A stretch of DNA of 19,789 nt from CAJXCL01 sp036011265 (GCA_036011265.1 DASCNB010000138.1:1-19789), one strand, 5' to 3'. Positions 1-8,983 are shown, counted from the stretch's first letter. The notes: generated from the sequence alone by a model not told the origin. Made by a program: numbers and translations.

Positions 1-677
1 GAATCATTTTTTGTCGGAATAATCAGGGTTGTTACTTCTATCCACATCCCCATCTCTTTTAAAAACTTAATTGCGTCCAAAACAGGAGCCAGTTTCGCCT
101 TACAAACCTTTTTATAAAAATCTTCCCTGAAGGATTTCAGATCAACATTAGCCGCGTGAAAAAAGGGTTTCACCTGCTCCATAACCTCTTTAGTCATGTA
201 TCCGTTCGTAACCATAATGTTTTTTAATCCATTTTTAGACGCGATAACCGCCGTGTCATAAGCATATTCCATAAAAATTGTCGGTTCAGTGTAAGTGTAG
301 GATACACTTTCGCATTTACTGCTTATAGTCATGTCCACTATTTGCTGTGGAGAAACATCTTCTCCAAGAATCTGCTCCTGGTCTTTGGGCATCTGGGAAA
401 TGTTGGCGTTCTGACAATGAAGGCACTGGAAGTTGCACCCAACCGTAGAAACAGAAAAAGAAGATTTCCCCGGTTGAAAATGGAATAGGGGTTTTTTTTC
501 TATAGGATCCGCATGATGGGCTATAAGTTTTTTATAAATAAGAGTATAAAGAGTCCCTTCCCTATTCTCTCTGACACCGCATATTCCTTTTTTCCCATCT
601 CCAATTTTACATGTATGCGCGCAAAGATAGCAGAGGACTCTATTCTTATCCAGCTTTTTATAATATCTTGCTTCCAT
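1..677 (-). CDS. amrS: AmmeMemoRadiSam system radical SAM enzyme, C-terminal part cut by window edge
   Basis: This is a radical SAM protein that starts at the ATG at 677 and runs off the left edge, leaving about 225 residues visible. The N-terminus has the typical order of this family: an MEARYYKKL start, a Cys-rich CYLCAHTC segment, then GICGVREN and GTLY. The cluster-binding CxxxCxxC motif follows as C81-NFQ-C85-LH-C88, ending in CQN. Further on come SYTYTEPT, MVTNGY and VDLKSF, all typical of AmrS/PflA-like activases. The start is fixed by an in-frame stop eight codons upstream. The Shine-Dalgarno sequence is weak. The usual partners (MEMO1/AMMECR1-like) would lie beyond the left edge. The in vivo substrate of AmrS is not settled. 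The gene follows the SUMF1-like gene in the same direction after 144 bp, so co-transcription is possible but not shown. Confidence 0.9.
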   Translation of the reverse strand, partial: MEARYYKKLDKNRVLCYLCAHTCKIGDGKKGICGVRENREGTLYTLIYKKLIAHHADPIEKKPLFHFQPGKSSFSVSTVGCNFQCLHCQNANISQMPKDQEQILGEDVSPQQIVDMTISSKCESVSYTYTEPTIFMEYAYDTAVIASKNGLKNIMVTNGYMTKEVMEQVKPFFHAANVDLKSFREDFYKKVCKAKLAPVLDAIKFLKEMGMWIEVTTLIIPTKND

Positions 678-821
678 AAGAGAGACAATTTCCTGGATTA
701 TTAAAAGATGGCACTGATTTTTGTGTCTATAGATAGGATAACAGGGTAGGCAAAACCTTTCAATCGTGCGTTAAAATCTTGTCAGCAGTGAAAAATTCAG
801 CAAAAAATATTTTCTTGTCAG

Positions 822-1628
822 TTATTTGTCATGGGCTAAGCGAAAGCCGATGTATGGATTACGAATGATTGGATAGTACCTGGATCGCATAGCGGCACGA
901 ATATCCATCGGTTTAGATCCCCATGAACCGCCCCGAATAACCCGGTAATTGCCGCTGTCCAGTCCTTCAGGATTAAGCCGGAGGCTGTTACTATAATAGT
1001 CCCCATACCGGTCAGATACCCATTCCCATACATTGCCAGCCATGTCATATAAACCTAAACTATTCGGTTTGAATGATTTAGCAGGTGCTGTATTTTTATA
1101 ACCATCATTCTGATTTTTCGTTTTCCAGGCAAGTTCACAGTTCTCATCACAAAAGTTAGCATATTGAGATAAATCTCTTTCATCAGAAAAACCTGCCCAC
1201 TTTACTCTCTTTCCCATATCTCTTGCTGCATACTCCCATTCCGCTTCGGTCGGTAGGCGGTAATTCCTAGTGGTTTTTTTGTTTAGCTTTTTGATAAACT
1301 CCTGCACATCATTCCAGGAAACACTTTCCACAGGACAATCACCTCCACAGTTTTTAAATTCTGATGGATTTTTCCCCATCACTTCCTGCCATTCTCCTTG
1401 TTTAACCTCATGCTCTCTCAAAAAAAAATCGTCAACGCAAACCTCATGAACAGGCTTTTCATTATCATATTTTTCTCCAAACTGGTCTCCCATTTCAAAG
1501 CAGCCTCCCTTGATAAAAACCATGCCTTTTGAATAATCCTGTTCCAACCTATTTTCCCCTATAACTATTGCGGACAAAGGACCATAAAGAAAAAATAAGA
1601 AAATTATACTGCTGATTGCTTTTTTCAT
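822..1628 (-). CDS. Secreted SUMF1/formylglycine-generating-enzyme-like domain protein
   Basis: The protein has 268 aa. An N-terminal signal peptide (roughly residues 1-20, hydrophobic IIFLFFLYGPLSA core) points to export. The rest is one FGE-sulfatase/SUMF1 domain: FEMGDQFGE, PVHEVCVDDF, GEWQEVMGKNPS, PVESVSWNDV, RLPTEAEWEYAAR, NSLGLYDMAGNVWEW and RGGSW, ending in GFRLAHD. True formylglycine-generating enzymes carry a catalytic Cys pair after RGGS; here the stretch is RGGSWGSKPMDIRAAMR with no Cys, so sulfatase activation is unlikely. Two short Cys pairs (CGGDC and CDENC) could form disulfides outside the cytoplasm. Many bacterial members with this fold are not FGEs and have unknown roles. 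The start is supported by an AGAGG Shine-Dalgarno sequence. It is divergent from the histidine kinase gene, with 138 bp between the starts. Confidence 0.85.
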   Translation of the reverse strand: MKKAISSIIFLFFLYGPLSAIVIGENRLEQDYSKGMVFIKGGCFEMGDQFGEKYDNEKPVHEVCVDDFFLREHEVKQGEWQEVMGKNPSEFKNCGGDCPVESVSWNDVQEFIKKLNKKTTRNYRLPTEAEWEYAARDMGKRVKWAGFSDERDLSQYANFCDENCELAWKTKNQNDGYKNTAPAKSFKPNSLGLYDMAGNVWEWVSDRYGDYYSNSLRLNPEGLDSGNYRVIRGGSWGSKPMDIRAAMRSRYYPIIRNPYIGFRLAHDK

Positions 1629-1766
1629 AGAGATTCCTCTTTTAAAGTTTACAACGGATTAATGCTGGACGGCAAAGAGCAAATACAAAACAAACGGATA
1701 TGACCTCTTTAAAATTAATAACATCTTATAACCAAAGGGATTGAGAATTGACTTATAAATCAACCT

Positions 1767-4343
1767 ATGCTTAAATTTTTAGAAGAGGCTAAGAAAGTTT
1801 ATATGAAGAAAAATTTAAATTCTAAAAAAGCTCCTGCAAGTTTTAAGGATAATGTTATATCTGCAATAGCAGAAGAAATAATTATTATTTTTGAAGTGGG
1901 AGTTAAAACTATTGATAGACAAAGTAAGATGCTGATTTTGTCTGTCAGTAAAGCCGCCTGTAACTTGTTGCATTATACCAAAGAAGAGCTTATTGGCCGT
2001 CCCATAGATGATATTTTTGTGGATTCAAATGAAGCTGAATCTTTGTTAAAAGAATCATTAGATTGTGGAGTCGCGTGCGCTGAGAAAAAAGCGCTTAAAA
2101 CTAAATCGGGCAAAAAAGTCTATGTGTTGTTTTCTTCTTGCGCGAAGTGTAGTAAAGCAAGCACGGCACAAGAAATAATTCTAGTTGGACAGAATATAAC
2201 CAACCAAAATGAAGCGGAAGAAGCCCTGTCGGACCAAACGAAATTATTGCAGTCTATTCTAAACAACATGGCGGACGGAGCTGTTCTGGTAGATAAAAAA
2301 GGCTATTTGCTGGCTTTCAACCCCGCGGCGGAGAAAATTCTTAGACTGGATTTAACTCAAAAAGATGTGTTAAGCAACCGAGAAGGTTTTTTCCTGCCTG
2401 ATAAAAAAACTCCTTTCCCCAATCAAAAACGTCCTTTGATTCGCGCAATCAAGGGGGAAGATGTGAATAAATGCGAAGTTTTTGTGAAGCATGAAAGACT
2501 GCCTGATGGAATTTTTATTAGCATCAATGCAAGACCTCTTCGAAATGATAGGGGTGAGATAACCGGTGGAGTAGCTGTTTTTGATGATATTACAGAAAAC
2601 AAACTGGCATCGGCATCTTTGCGTGAAAGTGAAGAAAGGTTTAGAGCGCTCCTTGATGGGACATTTGAAGGGATTTTAATTTATGATAAAGGGAAAATAA
2701 TGGCTGTAAATAACGCGGCAGCCGAGCTTTTTGGATTTGATGTTGAACAAATGAAAGGCATGAATATTATTGATCTGGTTCTCGATGAAAACAAAGCTGA
2801 TATAACGAAGAAACTTACCCTGGTAAAGCAAAACCCGGATGTGGATTTTGGAAAGTTTGAAACAAAGATCCGGGGAAAAAATAATGAAGTATTTGATATC
2901 AAAGTTTATGGAAGGAGTCTGGTTTTTAAAGGCAAAAAAGTTAGAGTTGTAGCAATTCGCGATATCACCCGGCAAAAAAAAGCTGAAAAGGAGCTGCAAT
3001 ATCGAATGGATCTTGAAAATCTTATCACCAATATTTCTACCAGCTTTATTAATCTTACTCCTGATGAAATTGAATGCGGTATCAGTACCGCGTTAAAAAA
3101 AATCGGAGAATTTGCCGGTGTCGACAGAAGTTATATATTTCTATTTACCGAGGACGGGAAAAGGATACATAATTCCTACGAATGGTGCGTTGACTCTGAT
3201 TGTGTAAAACCCCATATGAAACACGCAGAGGAGATTGATTTATCAAAATTCCCATGGTTTTATAAAAAATTAACAGAGTTTGAACAAGTTTACCTGCCAA
3301 GCCTGGAGAAACTACCTGAAGAGGCAAAGATCGAAAGAATGCATTTGGAAGAAGAAGGTGTTCTTTCCCTGTTAATGATTCCCATGGTACATGGAAAATC
3401 TTTGAAGGGATGTCTGGGATTTAATGCAATACGGGCACCAAAAGAGTGGTCTGAAGACATTTTTGCACTGCTGAAAATTACCGGTGAAATTTTTGTAAAT
3501 GCTTTAGAACATAAAAAAATGTTAAATGCCATAAAAAAAGCAAAGGAAGATCTGGAACAAAAGGTTGAAGAACGCACAAAAGAATTAAAGGAAAAACAGG
3601 TGCAGTTGATTAATTCTGAGAAGATGGTCTCTCTTGGACAACTTGTCGCAGGAGTCGCGCATGAAATTAACACTCCCCTGGGAGCGCTTAATAGTAATAA
3701 TGATATATTCATCCGGTCAATAGAGAAGATGAAACGAATAATTCCGAGCTTAAAAAATCAGGACAATGAACTGGATTATTCGGATTTCGACAAGTTAATT
3801 AAAAAGATTGAAGAGCTTAACCAGGTTAGCAAAATGGCGGCTGAAAGAATAATTAATATAGTAAATAATTTGCGAAAATTCGCCCGTCTCGATCAGGCGG
3901 TGAAAGACAGGGTAGACATTCATTCCGGAATAGAAAGCACGCTCACACTTGTGCACCATGAATTAAAAAATCGGATTAAAGTGCACAAGGAATATGGAAA
4001 ACTTCCGCCTGTGAGTTGTTACCCAAATCAATTAAATCAAGTTTTCATGAATATTTTCATTAATGCCAGCCAGGCAATTGAGGGAAAAGGGGATATTCAT
4101 ATCAAAACTCGTGTAGATAACGGTAATGCTCTGGTTCAAATTCAGGATACCGGGCATGGCATTCCAAAGGAATCTCTAAATAAGATATTTAATCCGGGTT
4201 TTACAACCAAAGGTGTTGGCATAGGTACCGGTCTCGGCCTTTCTATAGTCTATCAAATCATAAAAGACCATAATGGTAAAATTGATGTAACCAGTGATGA
4301 ACGGAAAGGAACAAAAGTAATAATTTCATTACCCATAAAATGA
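1767..4343 (+). CDS. PAS/GAF sensor histidine kinase, apparently soluble
   Basis: The protein has 858 aa and no transmembrane segment that I can see, so it is probably a cytoplasmic sensor. Domains in order: a PAS-like domain (about 30-150, ending in VGQNITNQ), a second PAS (about 155-280, ending in FDDITENK), a third PAS (about 287-405, RESEERFRALL to IRDITRQ), a GAF-like domain (about 415-570) and a coiled linker (KKAKEDLEQKVEERTKELKE). The HisKA domain follows, with phospho-acceptor His632 in GVAHEINTPLG. The HATPase_c domain carries an N box (NIFINASQAI), a G1 box (DTGHGIP), an F box (IFNPGFTTK) and a G2 box (GTGLGLSIV). This is a complete active-type kinase. The start is uncertain: the ATG at 1767 has no clear Shine-Dalgarno sequence, and an in-frame ATG at 1803 is an alternative. 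A receiver gene follows after 31 bp and is probably its partner. Confidence 0.93.
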   Translation: MLKFLEEAKKVYMKKNLNSKKAPASFKDNVISAIAEEIIIIFEVGVKTIDRQSKMLILSVSKAACNLLHYTKEELIGRPIDDIFVDSNEAESLLKESLDCGVACAEKKALKTKSGKKVYVLFSSCAKCSKASTAQEIILVGQNITNQNEAEEALSDQTKLLQSILNNMADGAVLVDKKGYLLAFNPAAEKILRLDLTQKDVLSNREGFFLPDKKTPFPNQKRPLIRAIKGEDVNKCEVFVKHERLPDGIFISINARPLRNDRGEITGGVAVFDDITENKLASASLRESEERFRALLDGTFEGILIYDKGKIMAVNNAAAELFGFDVEQMKGMNIIDLVLDENKADITKKLTLVKQNPDVDFGKFETKIRGKNNEVFDIKVYGRSLVFKGKKVRVVAIRDITRQKKAEKELQYRMDLENLITNISTSFINLTPDEIECGISTALKKIGEFAGVDRSYIFLFTEDGKRIHNSYEWCVDSDCVKPHMKHAEEIDLSKFPWFYKKLTEFEQVYLPSLEKLPEEAKIERMHLEEEGVLSLLMIPMVHGKSLKGCLGFNAIRAPKEWSEDIFALLKITGEIFVNALEHKKMLNAIKKAKEDLEQKVEERTKELKEKQVQLINSEKMVSLGQLVAGVAHEINTPLGALNSNNDIFIRSIEKMKRIIPSLKNQDNELDYSDFDKLIKKIEELNQVSKMAAERIINIVNNLRKFARLDQAVKDRVDIHSGIESTLTLVHHELKNRIKVHKEYGKLPPVSCYPNQLNQVFMNIFINASQAIEGKGDIHIKTRVDNGNALVQIQDTGHGIPKESLNKIFNPGFTTKGVGIGTGLGLSIVYQIIKDHNGKIDVTSDERKGTKVIISLPIK

Positions 4344-4374
4344 TTTCTAACTTTAATTTTGTTAGGAGAAAAAA

Positions 4375-4857
4375 ATGAATGAATCAAATCACAAACCAAC
4401 AATTGTCCTGGTAGATGATGAAGAAATGGTTTTAACAAGCATTAGTTCATTGTTAGAAATGGAGTCAGATTACACAATTAAAACTTTTACGTCACCGGAA
4501 AAAGCTGTTAAATATATTGAAGATAATGGTGTTGATCTTGTGATTTCTGATTATCTCATGGAGGAAATGAACGGAATAACTTTTTTAGCCGAAGTAAAAA
4601 AAATAAAACCTGATATTCCACGCATTATTATTACCGGGTATGCTGATAAAGAAAACGCGATTAAGGCAATTAACGAAGTTGGTTTATTTCAATACATCGA
4701 AAAGCCCTGGGACAATAGTGACTTGTTATTAAAAATCCGGAATGGAGTGGAAAAATTTGGATTAATCAGGAAGTTAGAGAAAAAGATCAGTGAATTGAAT
4801 GTTGCAAATTCAGAACGGACCGATATCTATGAAAAAATGATAGCAACATTTGTATAA
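4375..4857 (+). CDS. Stand-alone response regulator receiver protein
   Basis: This is a 160-aa CheY-type receiver domain. It has the acidic pair D14-D15, phospho-acceptor D59 (in VISDYLM), conserved T87 (IIITGYAD) and K110 (IEKPW). The IEKPW form of the lysine motif is common in receivers linked to RpfG-like or kinase-associated modules. The last ~40 residues form a charged, probably helical tail (KLEKKISELN) with no DNA-binding or enzymatic output domain. It may therefore act through protein contact or pass phosphate on. A strong Shine-Dalgarno sequence (TTAGGAGAA) precedes the ATG, and the gene is 31 bp downstream of the kinase, so they are most likely one operon and one signalling pair. 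No convincing terminator hairpin is visible in the 94 bp before the convergent next gene. Confidence 0.93.
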   Translation: MNESNHKPTIVLVDDEEMVLTSISSLLEMESDYTIKTFTSPEKAVKYIEDNGVDLVISDYLMEEMNGITFLAEVKKIKPDIPRIIITGYADKENAIKAINEVGLFQYIEKPWDNSDLLLKIRNGVEKFGLIRKLEKKISELNVANSERTDIYEKMIATFV

Positions 4858-4951
4858 AATGCTTTTTCCTCTCACCTTACACCCTGCCTTAGAAACATCA
4901 CTAAATTCTACATGCAACGTTAAAAAAAAATATGCCCTGGTTGACCTGTCA

Positions 4952-6247
4952 TTACTGCAATTTATATAAACGATAGGCATTTTCATATCCGATCTTGCGC
5001 TGCAATTCCTTCGGCAACTGCTGTAGCAAACCCACAGTCGTCTTGATACTACCGGCACTGGGGTGCCGGTTACCTTTCAGTACGATTTCATCACTCCCAA
5101 TGACGAAGCGGTTAGAGAATTCTTGAAACAAAGCAAGCCATTCTTTTTTCACACGTCCTTCACTGTCCAGGGGAAACGTAGACCGCACCACATTTCTGGC
5201 CTGCATGCCACCGGCAACCCGAATGCTCAGGTAGAGGTTGGAATGCTTTAGCAGAAGCTTGCGTGTCAGGTCGACTGTTCGCTTCCCCGTACTGTCCCAC
5301 CCAAGGTGAACCCAGATGATTTTTGTCTTGCGGTTATGCGCCAAAAGTCGCTCGAATCCTGGTATATCGGGCTTCAAGGTAGATGGATTGGGCGGCGATT
5401 TAAGACGCGACGGCAATGGCATTTCTTCGGGTATTGCTTCCATGTGTATATCGATGGGTACATCATACCTGGCCGCCAGGTCGGCAAGCCGAATAAACAA
5501 TGGATGGTCCGGTGGTGCTGAGACATAAGGGTGATCCGAGCGCATAGAAAAATGTTCCGCTGTCATCTCGCCAAAGCCCACAACACCTTTTTTAATAAGC
5601 TTTGCGGCTGTGGCATCGAATTCCTTTTTTACAGCATCCGTCACTTTCCCTAACTTAACTGCTTTTTGGATCATGACGTTGAGACTGCCGCCTCCACCCA
5701 ACACTGCAAACCTCCCCGGATACCGTTTTACAACTGGCAAAATATCATCGAGATAAAGCCTGTTTTTTTGTTCCACTCCTTGAGGCATGGGCATTACCAG
5801 ATTGACCTTCACGCCAGTAGAGTCCATAGTGACCAGTGCAGTCTGGGCAGGGCCTTCATAGTCAAACTGCCGGGTTGCCTCCCCGCTGGTCCGTCCAACC
5901 AGATGATTGTGGGTGTCCACATAAATCAGTCCAGCTGGTCTGTCTGTTGATTGCTCGATAACAGGTTGTTGTGATCGGCCTTTCATGCCATCACGACCTG
6001 ATCGCCGTTTTTTACCACCAGTCAGAGGAGTATCGTCAGCTTCCTGACGGCTGATATAACCGTCAGCATTCCCGTCCATGCGCTTGAAGGCCTGTGATGG
6101 CCCCCGGAATTCCTGTTGTGATAAGCGACCATCATCATTTCTATCCATTCTTTGAAATGGTGTCTGCGCCATGGAGGATGATTTGCAAATAATAGTAAAC
6201 AGGCAGAAAAATATAAAACCAATAATAAATGAGCGTACTTTTATCAT
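4952..6247 (-). CDS. Exported EF-hand amidohydrolase (TIM-barrel metal hydrolase)
   Basis: The protein has 431 aa. An N-terminal signal peptide (about 1-27, ending in SSSMAQ) is followed by two perfect EF-hand loops: D35-N37-D39-G40-R41-E46 and D58-N60-D62-G63-Y64-E69. Then comes a basic linker (about 77-95) and an amidohydrolase-2-like TIM barrel. Candidate metal ligands are H113 and H115 (VDTHNH), E227 (GFGEM), H268 (DIHMEA), H314 (WVHLGW) and D386 (IGSDE). That set fits a metal-dependent hydrolase, but the substrate cannot be read from sequence. The EF-hands suggest calcium binding or dockerin-like contacts outside the cytoplasm. An AGGTGAG Shine-Dalgarno sequence supports the start. It is the most downstream of three leftward genes, but the spacers of 119 and 58 bp leave operon membership open. 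Confidence 0.85.
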   Translation of the reverse strand: MIKVRSFIIGFIFFCLFTIICKSSSMAQTPFQRMDRNDDGRLSQQEFRGPSQAFKRMDGNADGYISRQEADDTPLTGGKKRRSGRDGMKGRSQQPVIEQSTDRPAGLIYVDTHNHLVGRTSGEATRQFDYEGPAQTALVTMDSTGVKVNLVMPMPQGVEQKNRLYLDDILPVVKRYPGRFAVLGGGGSLNVMIQKAVKLGKVTDAVKKEFDATAAKLIKKGVVGFGEMTAEHFSMRSDHPYVSAPPDHPLFIRLADLAARYDVPIDIHMEAIPEEMPLPSRLKSPPNPSTLKPDIPGFERLLAHNRKTKIIWVHLGWDSTGKRTVDLTRKLLLKHSNLYLSIRVAGGMQARNVVRSTFPLDSEGRVKKEWLALFQEFSNRFVIGSDEIVLKGNRHPSAGSIKTTVGLLQQLPKELQRKIGYENAYRLYKLQ

Positions 6248-6366
6248 ACTTCTATCTCACCTAATTCAAAGCTAATGGTTCGCCTAAACAGCTGACAAAA
6301 GCATAGTGAACGATAGCAAACGACACAATTAGAAATCCGAGTTGGCACAATGATTATGTGACGTGG

Positions 6367-6960
6367 TTATTGAAATTCAAGTCTCTGCTTTTCCATCAAT
6401 GCAATTAGTCGATCGAGATCCGTCGCGCCTTCGGCTTTCAACATTTCGTCAGATCCAAAAAGAAGGATAATAGAGTGCTGCATTATATTGCCATGTTCAT
6501 TTTCGTACTCAATATTAATGCCGGGCATTTCCCAGCCTTTTTTAACTTTTTTAATCTTTGCAAAAGGAATCTTGACGCTTTCAGAGTAGCCCTTGGATTC
6601 GCTTGATAGGATGTGATCAGCATAAACGGTAAAAAACATCCTGCCTCCTGAGCCTTCATAATGGGCCAATGCGCCATCGGGTCGGGAGCGGGTATTACCC
6701 AAAAATCCTGTGCTGGGCTTGTCCAATCCCAGGCGCGCAGCTCGTTCTTTGTTGCATTGTATATTGTCGTCAATCTCTTCAGGCGAGGCATCAGGATGTT
6801 CAGATAAAAACTTGTCCATTCTCATACAGTTGCCTTCTATTGGTTTACTGATACCTATCTTAGGCATCAGTTCATGAGAGCTCTGTTTTTTGTTCATAAT
6901 TAAACTCTTTAAAGCGAGGAAAGCTGCCATGATGCCGAAGATGACTATTAGTCTTTTCAT
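6367..6960 (-). CDS. Hypothetical membrane-anchored or exported protein
   Basis: The protein has 197 aa, using the ATG at 6960, which has GGAG seven bases upstream. A longer in-frame reading from 6978 lacks a ribosome-binding site. Residues ~3-18 form a single hydrophobic N-terminal segment (LIVIFGIMAAFLAL) that could be a signal anchor or an uncleaved signal peptide. The remainder is hydrophilic, with a stretch that reads like a beta-rich domain (GRMFFTVYADHIL, IKKVKKGWEMPGINIEYEN). I recognise no family or catalytic motif. It lies between the amidohydrolase and the GltS-like gene in the same direction, 58 bp below the GltS-like stop. Confidence 0.7.
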   Translation of the reverse strand: MKRLIVIFGIMAAFLALKSLIMNKKQSSHELMPKIGISKPIEGNCMRMDKFLSEHPDASPEEIDDNIQCNKERAARLGLDKPSTGFLGNTRSRPDGALAHYEGSGGRMFFTVYADHILSSESKGYSESVKIPFAKIKKVKKGWEMPGINIEYENEHGNIMQHSIILLFGSDEMLKAEGATDLDRLIALMEKQRLEFQ

Positions 6961-7018
6961 ATTTGTTCTCCAAGACAATCAGATAACTCGATAATGGGAT
7001 TATCCTACTCTCTTAGCA

Positions 7019-8560
7019 TTAACAACTCGAATCAAATCCAGAATATTTAATACCCGACAAGGCAGACATTTTACGACGCCACGTTGCAAGATCGTTTTTG
7101 TTGAATTGACTAATGTGACTGTGGCCGCATGCTCTTGCCATCACTTTAATCAACTCAGTAGACGCATTAAAAAAGTTGGCAAGCTGCTGCGCGGACTTAT
7201 CAATATTCAACCTTTTTCTTAATTCCTGTTTTTGGGTGGCAATGCCTGTCGGACAATTATTGGTATTGCACATTCTTGCTGCTATACATCCGATTGCCTG
7301 TATGGAACTATTCGCAAGTGCAATACCATCGGCTCCCAATGCCAATGCTTTAATAAAATCACTTGGTACACGTAAACCTCCGGTAATAATTAAAGTTGTT
7401 TTACCACTTACTCCTTGTTTATCCAAATACTGGCGTGCGCGGGCTAATGCCGGAATAGTTGGCACGCTAATATGGTCACGGAAAAGCAAAGGAGCAGCCC
7501 CTGTTCCACCGCCACGACCATCAAGAATAATGTAATCCGCGCTTGCCTTAAGAGCAAACTCGATATCACGTTCAATATGATTTGCGCTAAGCTTGAAACC
7601 TATTGGTATTCCACCGGAAATCTCACGGACCCTGTCTGCAAAACGTTTGAAATCATCAGTAGAATTTAAGTCTTCAAAGGTCGGCGGAGAAATGGCTGGC
7701 TGTCCTTCAGGAATACCACGCACTTCAGAAATCTTGCGAATATTTTTTGAACCGGGTAAATGACCACCTGTTCCAGTTTTAGCAGCTTGCCCCGCTTTAA
7801 AGTGAAAGGCCTGCACTTTTTTCATTTGCTCGTCTTTATAACCAAATTTCGCGCTTGCAAGCTCATACAAATAATGACTATTTGCCTGTTGCTCTTCCGG
7901 TAACATACCTCCCTCACCGGAACATATACCTGTACCTGCAAGTTCAGCCCCTTTTGCAAGCGCAATTTTAGCTTCCTCCGAGAGAGCTCCAAAACTCATG
8001 TCTGAAACAAAAAGTGGAATTTTAAGTTCCAATGGCTTTTTACATTCAGGACCAATTATAAGATTAGTGCCAACCTCTGCATCATCCATTAATGGCTTTT
8101 TCGCAAGCTGTGCTGCCATGATCTCGATATCGTTCCAACGTGGTAGTTCATTTCCCGGAACTCCCATTGAATCCATCGGCCCATGATGTCCAAACTGAGA
8201 TAACCCCTCTTTTGCTAATTGGTGTATAAATGCAACGGTTGGCTCCTCTTTCGTCGGTTTTGCGTCAGGCATGGAATCTTTATTTTTTACTCTTTCAGAT
8301 GCTTTACCTACTTGTTCATCTTTAAATTGCTGATGCGTTCCATCACAATAAGGAGGATTAGAGGTCTGTTTACACGCGCAGATATAAGCATCACCATCTT
8401 TTTCAGCTATAAAAGATTTTGGAGTAAATGATGTTCCTGCATGTGATCCGTCACAAAAAAGCTTATTTCCTGATCGTCCACAGGCACAAAAATAATACTC
8501 CTTCCCTTTCTCTAATTGCGTGACTTTTGGTTTATTGTCAGCGATTATTGATTTTTCCAT
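7019..8560 (-). CDS. CDGSH iron-sulfur domains fused to an FMN-binding glutamate synthase-like domain
   Basis: The protein has 513 aa. The N-terminus carries two CDGSH iron-sulfur motifs, C25-x-C27-x8-C36-DGS-H40 and C61-x-C63-x8-C72-DGT-H76, each with the 3Cys-1His ligand set of a [2Fe-2S] cluster. From about residue 95 onward the protein matches the FMN/FeS domain of the glutamate synthase large subunit family: SDMSFGALSEEAK, GTGICSGEGGM, KAGQAAKTGTGGHLPG, GRGGGTGAAPL and GADGIALANS. A [3Fe-4S] cysteine set follows as C425-x5-C431-x4-C436, continuing PTG. It lacks the amidotransferase and C-terminal domains of full GltB, so it is the stand-alone GltS-like type. Its electron donor and true substrate are unknown. 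An AGAGGAG Shine-Dalgarno sequence supports the start. It is probably a cytoplasmic oxidoreductase. Confidence 0.9.
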   Translation of the reverse strand: MEKSIIADNKPKVTQLEKGKEYYFCACGRSGNKLFCDGSHAGTSFTPKSFIAEKDGDAYICACKQTSNPPYCDGTHQQFKDEQVGKASERVKNKDSMPDAKPTKEEPTVAFIHQLAKEGLSQFGHHGPMDSMGVPGNELPRWNDIEIMAAQLAKKPLMDDAEVGTNLIIGPECKKPLELKIPLFVSDMSFGALSEEAKIALAKGAELAGTGICSGEGGMLPEEQQANSHYLYELASAKFGYKDEQMKKVQAFHFKAGQAAKTGTGGHLPGSKNIRKISEVRGIPEGQPAISPPTFEDLNSTDDFKRFADRVREISGGIPIGFKLSANHIERDIEFALKASADYIILDGRGGGTGAAPLLFRDHISVPTIPALARARQYLDKQGVSGKTTLIITGGLRVPSDFIKALALGADGIALANSSIQAIGCIAARMCNTNNCPTGIATQKQELRKRLNIDKSAQQLANFFNASTELIKVMARACGHSHISQFNKNDLATWRRKMSALSGIKYSGFDSSC

Positions 8561-8645
8561 GATTTCTCCTCTAATTTTTTTTACTAATATGGCTAATCGG
8601 AACAGGAAGGAATCTTACTACTCCCCTCCTCCCATCCCACCGATC

Positions 8646-8768
8646 ATAAAGTAAAATACAAATAGTAAAACGTATTTTAAAAATATTAAACCATAACATC
8701 AAATGCAAGCATAATGTCAAAATATCTTTTTTACTTGATCGATTGTCATTTGTAGAATTAAGCCTTAA
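8646..8768 (-). promoter_or_regulatory. Duplicated upstream element, copy 1
   Basis: This is an A/T-rich 123-bp stretch that starts 85 bp upstream of the GltS-like gene. It aligns over its whole length with 13210-13332, about 80% identical by eye with small compensating indels. The best-kept blocks are TAAACCATAACAT (8687-8699) and ATTGTCATTTGTAGAATT (8742-8759). On the minus strand it contains TTGACA (8720-8715) and, 19 bases on, TATGGT (8695-8690). The same pairing is kept in the other copy as TTGATA/TATGGT, so it may carry the promoter of the leftward gene. Whether it is a shared regulatory site, a small RNA or a mobile remnant is open. Confidence 0.6.
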
Positions 8769-8779
8769 GAGCAGAGAGC

Positions 8780-8898
8780 GGGGTATGTAATTGGAAAATG
8801 TAAAATGCTGATTTTATACCCTGCCCCTTGACCCCTGACCCTTGGTACCAGTTTTTATAGCCCCTGGCACTTGCTTTTATAACCCCTGGAAACAGCCT
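8780..8898. repeat. Dispersed non-coding repeat, copy 1 (short form)
   Basis: The repeat begins with GGGGTATGTAATTGGA, shared with 10563 and 14958, and continues into a run of C-rich units such as TTTTTATAGCCCCTGG and TTTTATAACCCCTGG. These resemble the TTTATGACCCCTG units at 10670-10710. This copy lacks the central CAATGAC/GTCATTG palindrome. With the preceding element it fills the 423-bp region between the divergent GltS-like and SDR genes; I see no gene in that region. Confidence 0.55.
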
Positions 8899-8983
8899 TT
8901 AAGATCCCTTCCTAATATCTTCTTTTGTGTGATAATATTTAAGTAGGTTTTATTGATATTGCATCCATTATCTGGAGTTCAAT

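Noticed and set aside
732..748. TAGGATAACAGGGTA resembles the I-SceI homing endonuclease site.
   Set aside because: Thirteen bases match in a row, but both ends of the 18-bp site differ and no intron or endonuclease gene is near; chance similarity.
5063..5950. Several rightward open frames of 62-94 codons opposite the EF-hand amidohydrolase gene.
   Set aside because: They are antisense shadows of a well-supported gene with clear domain motifs on the other strand.
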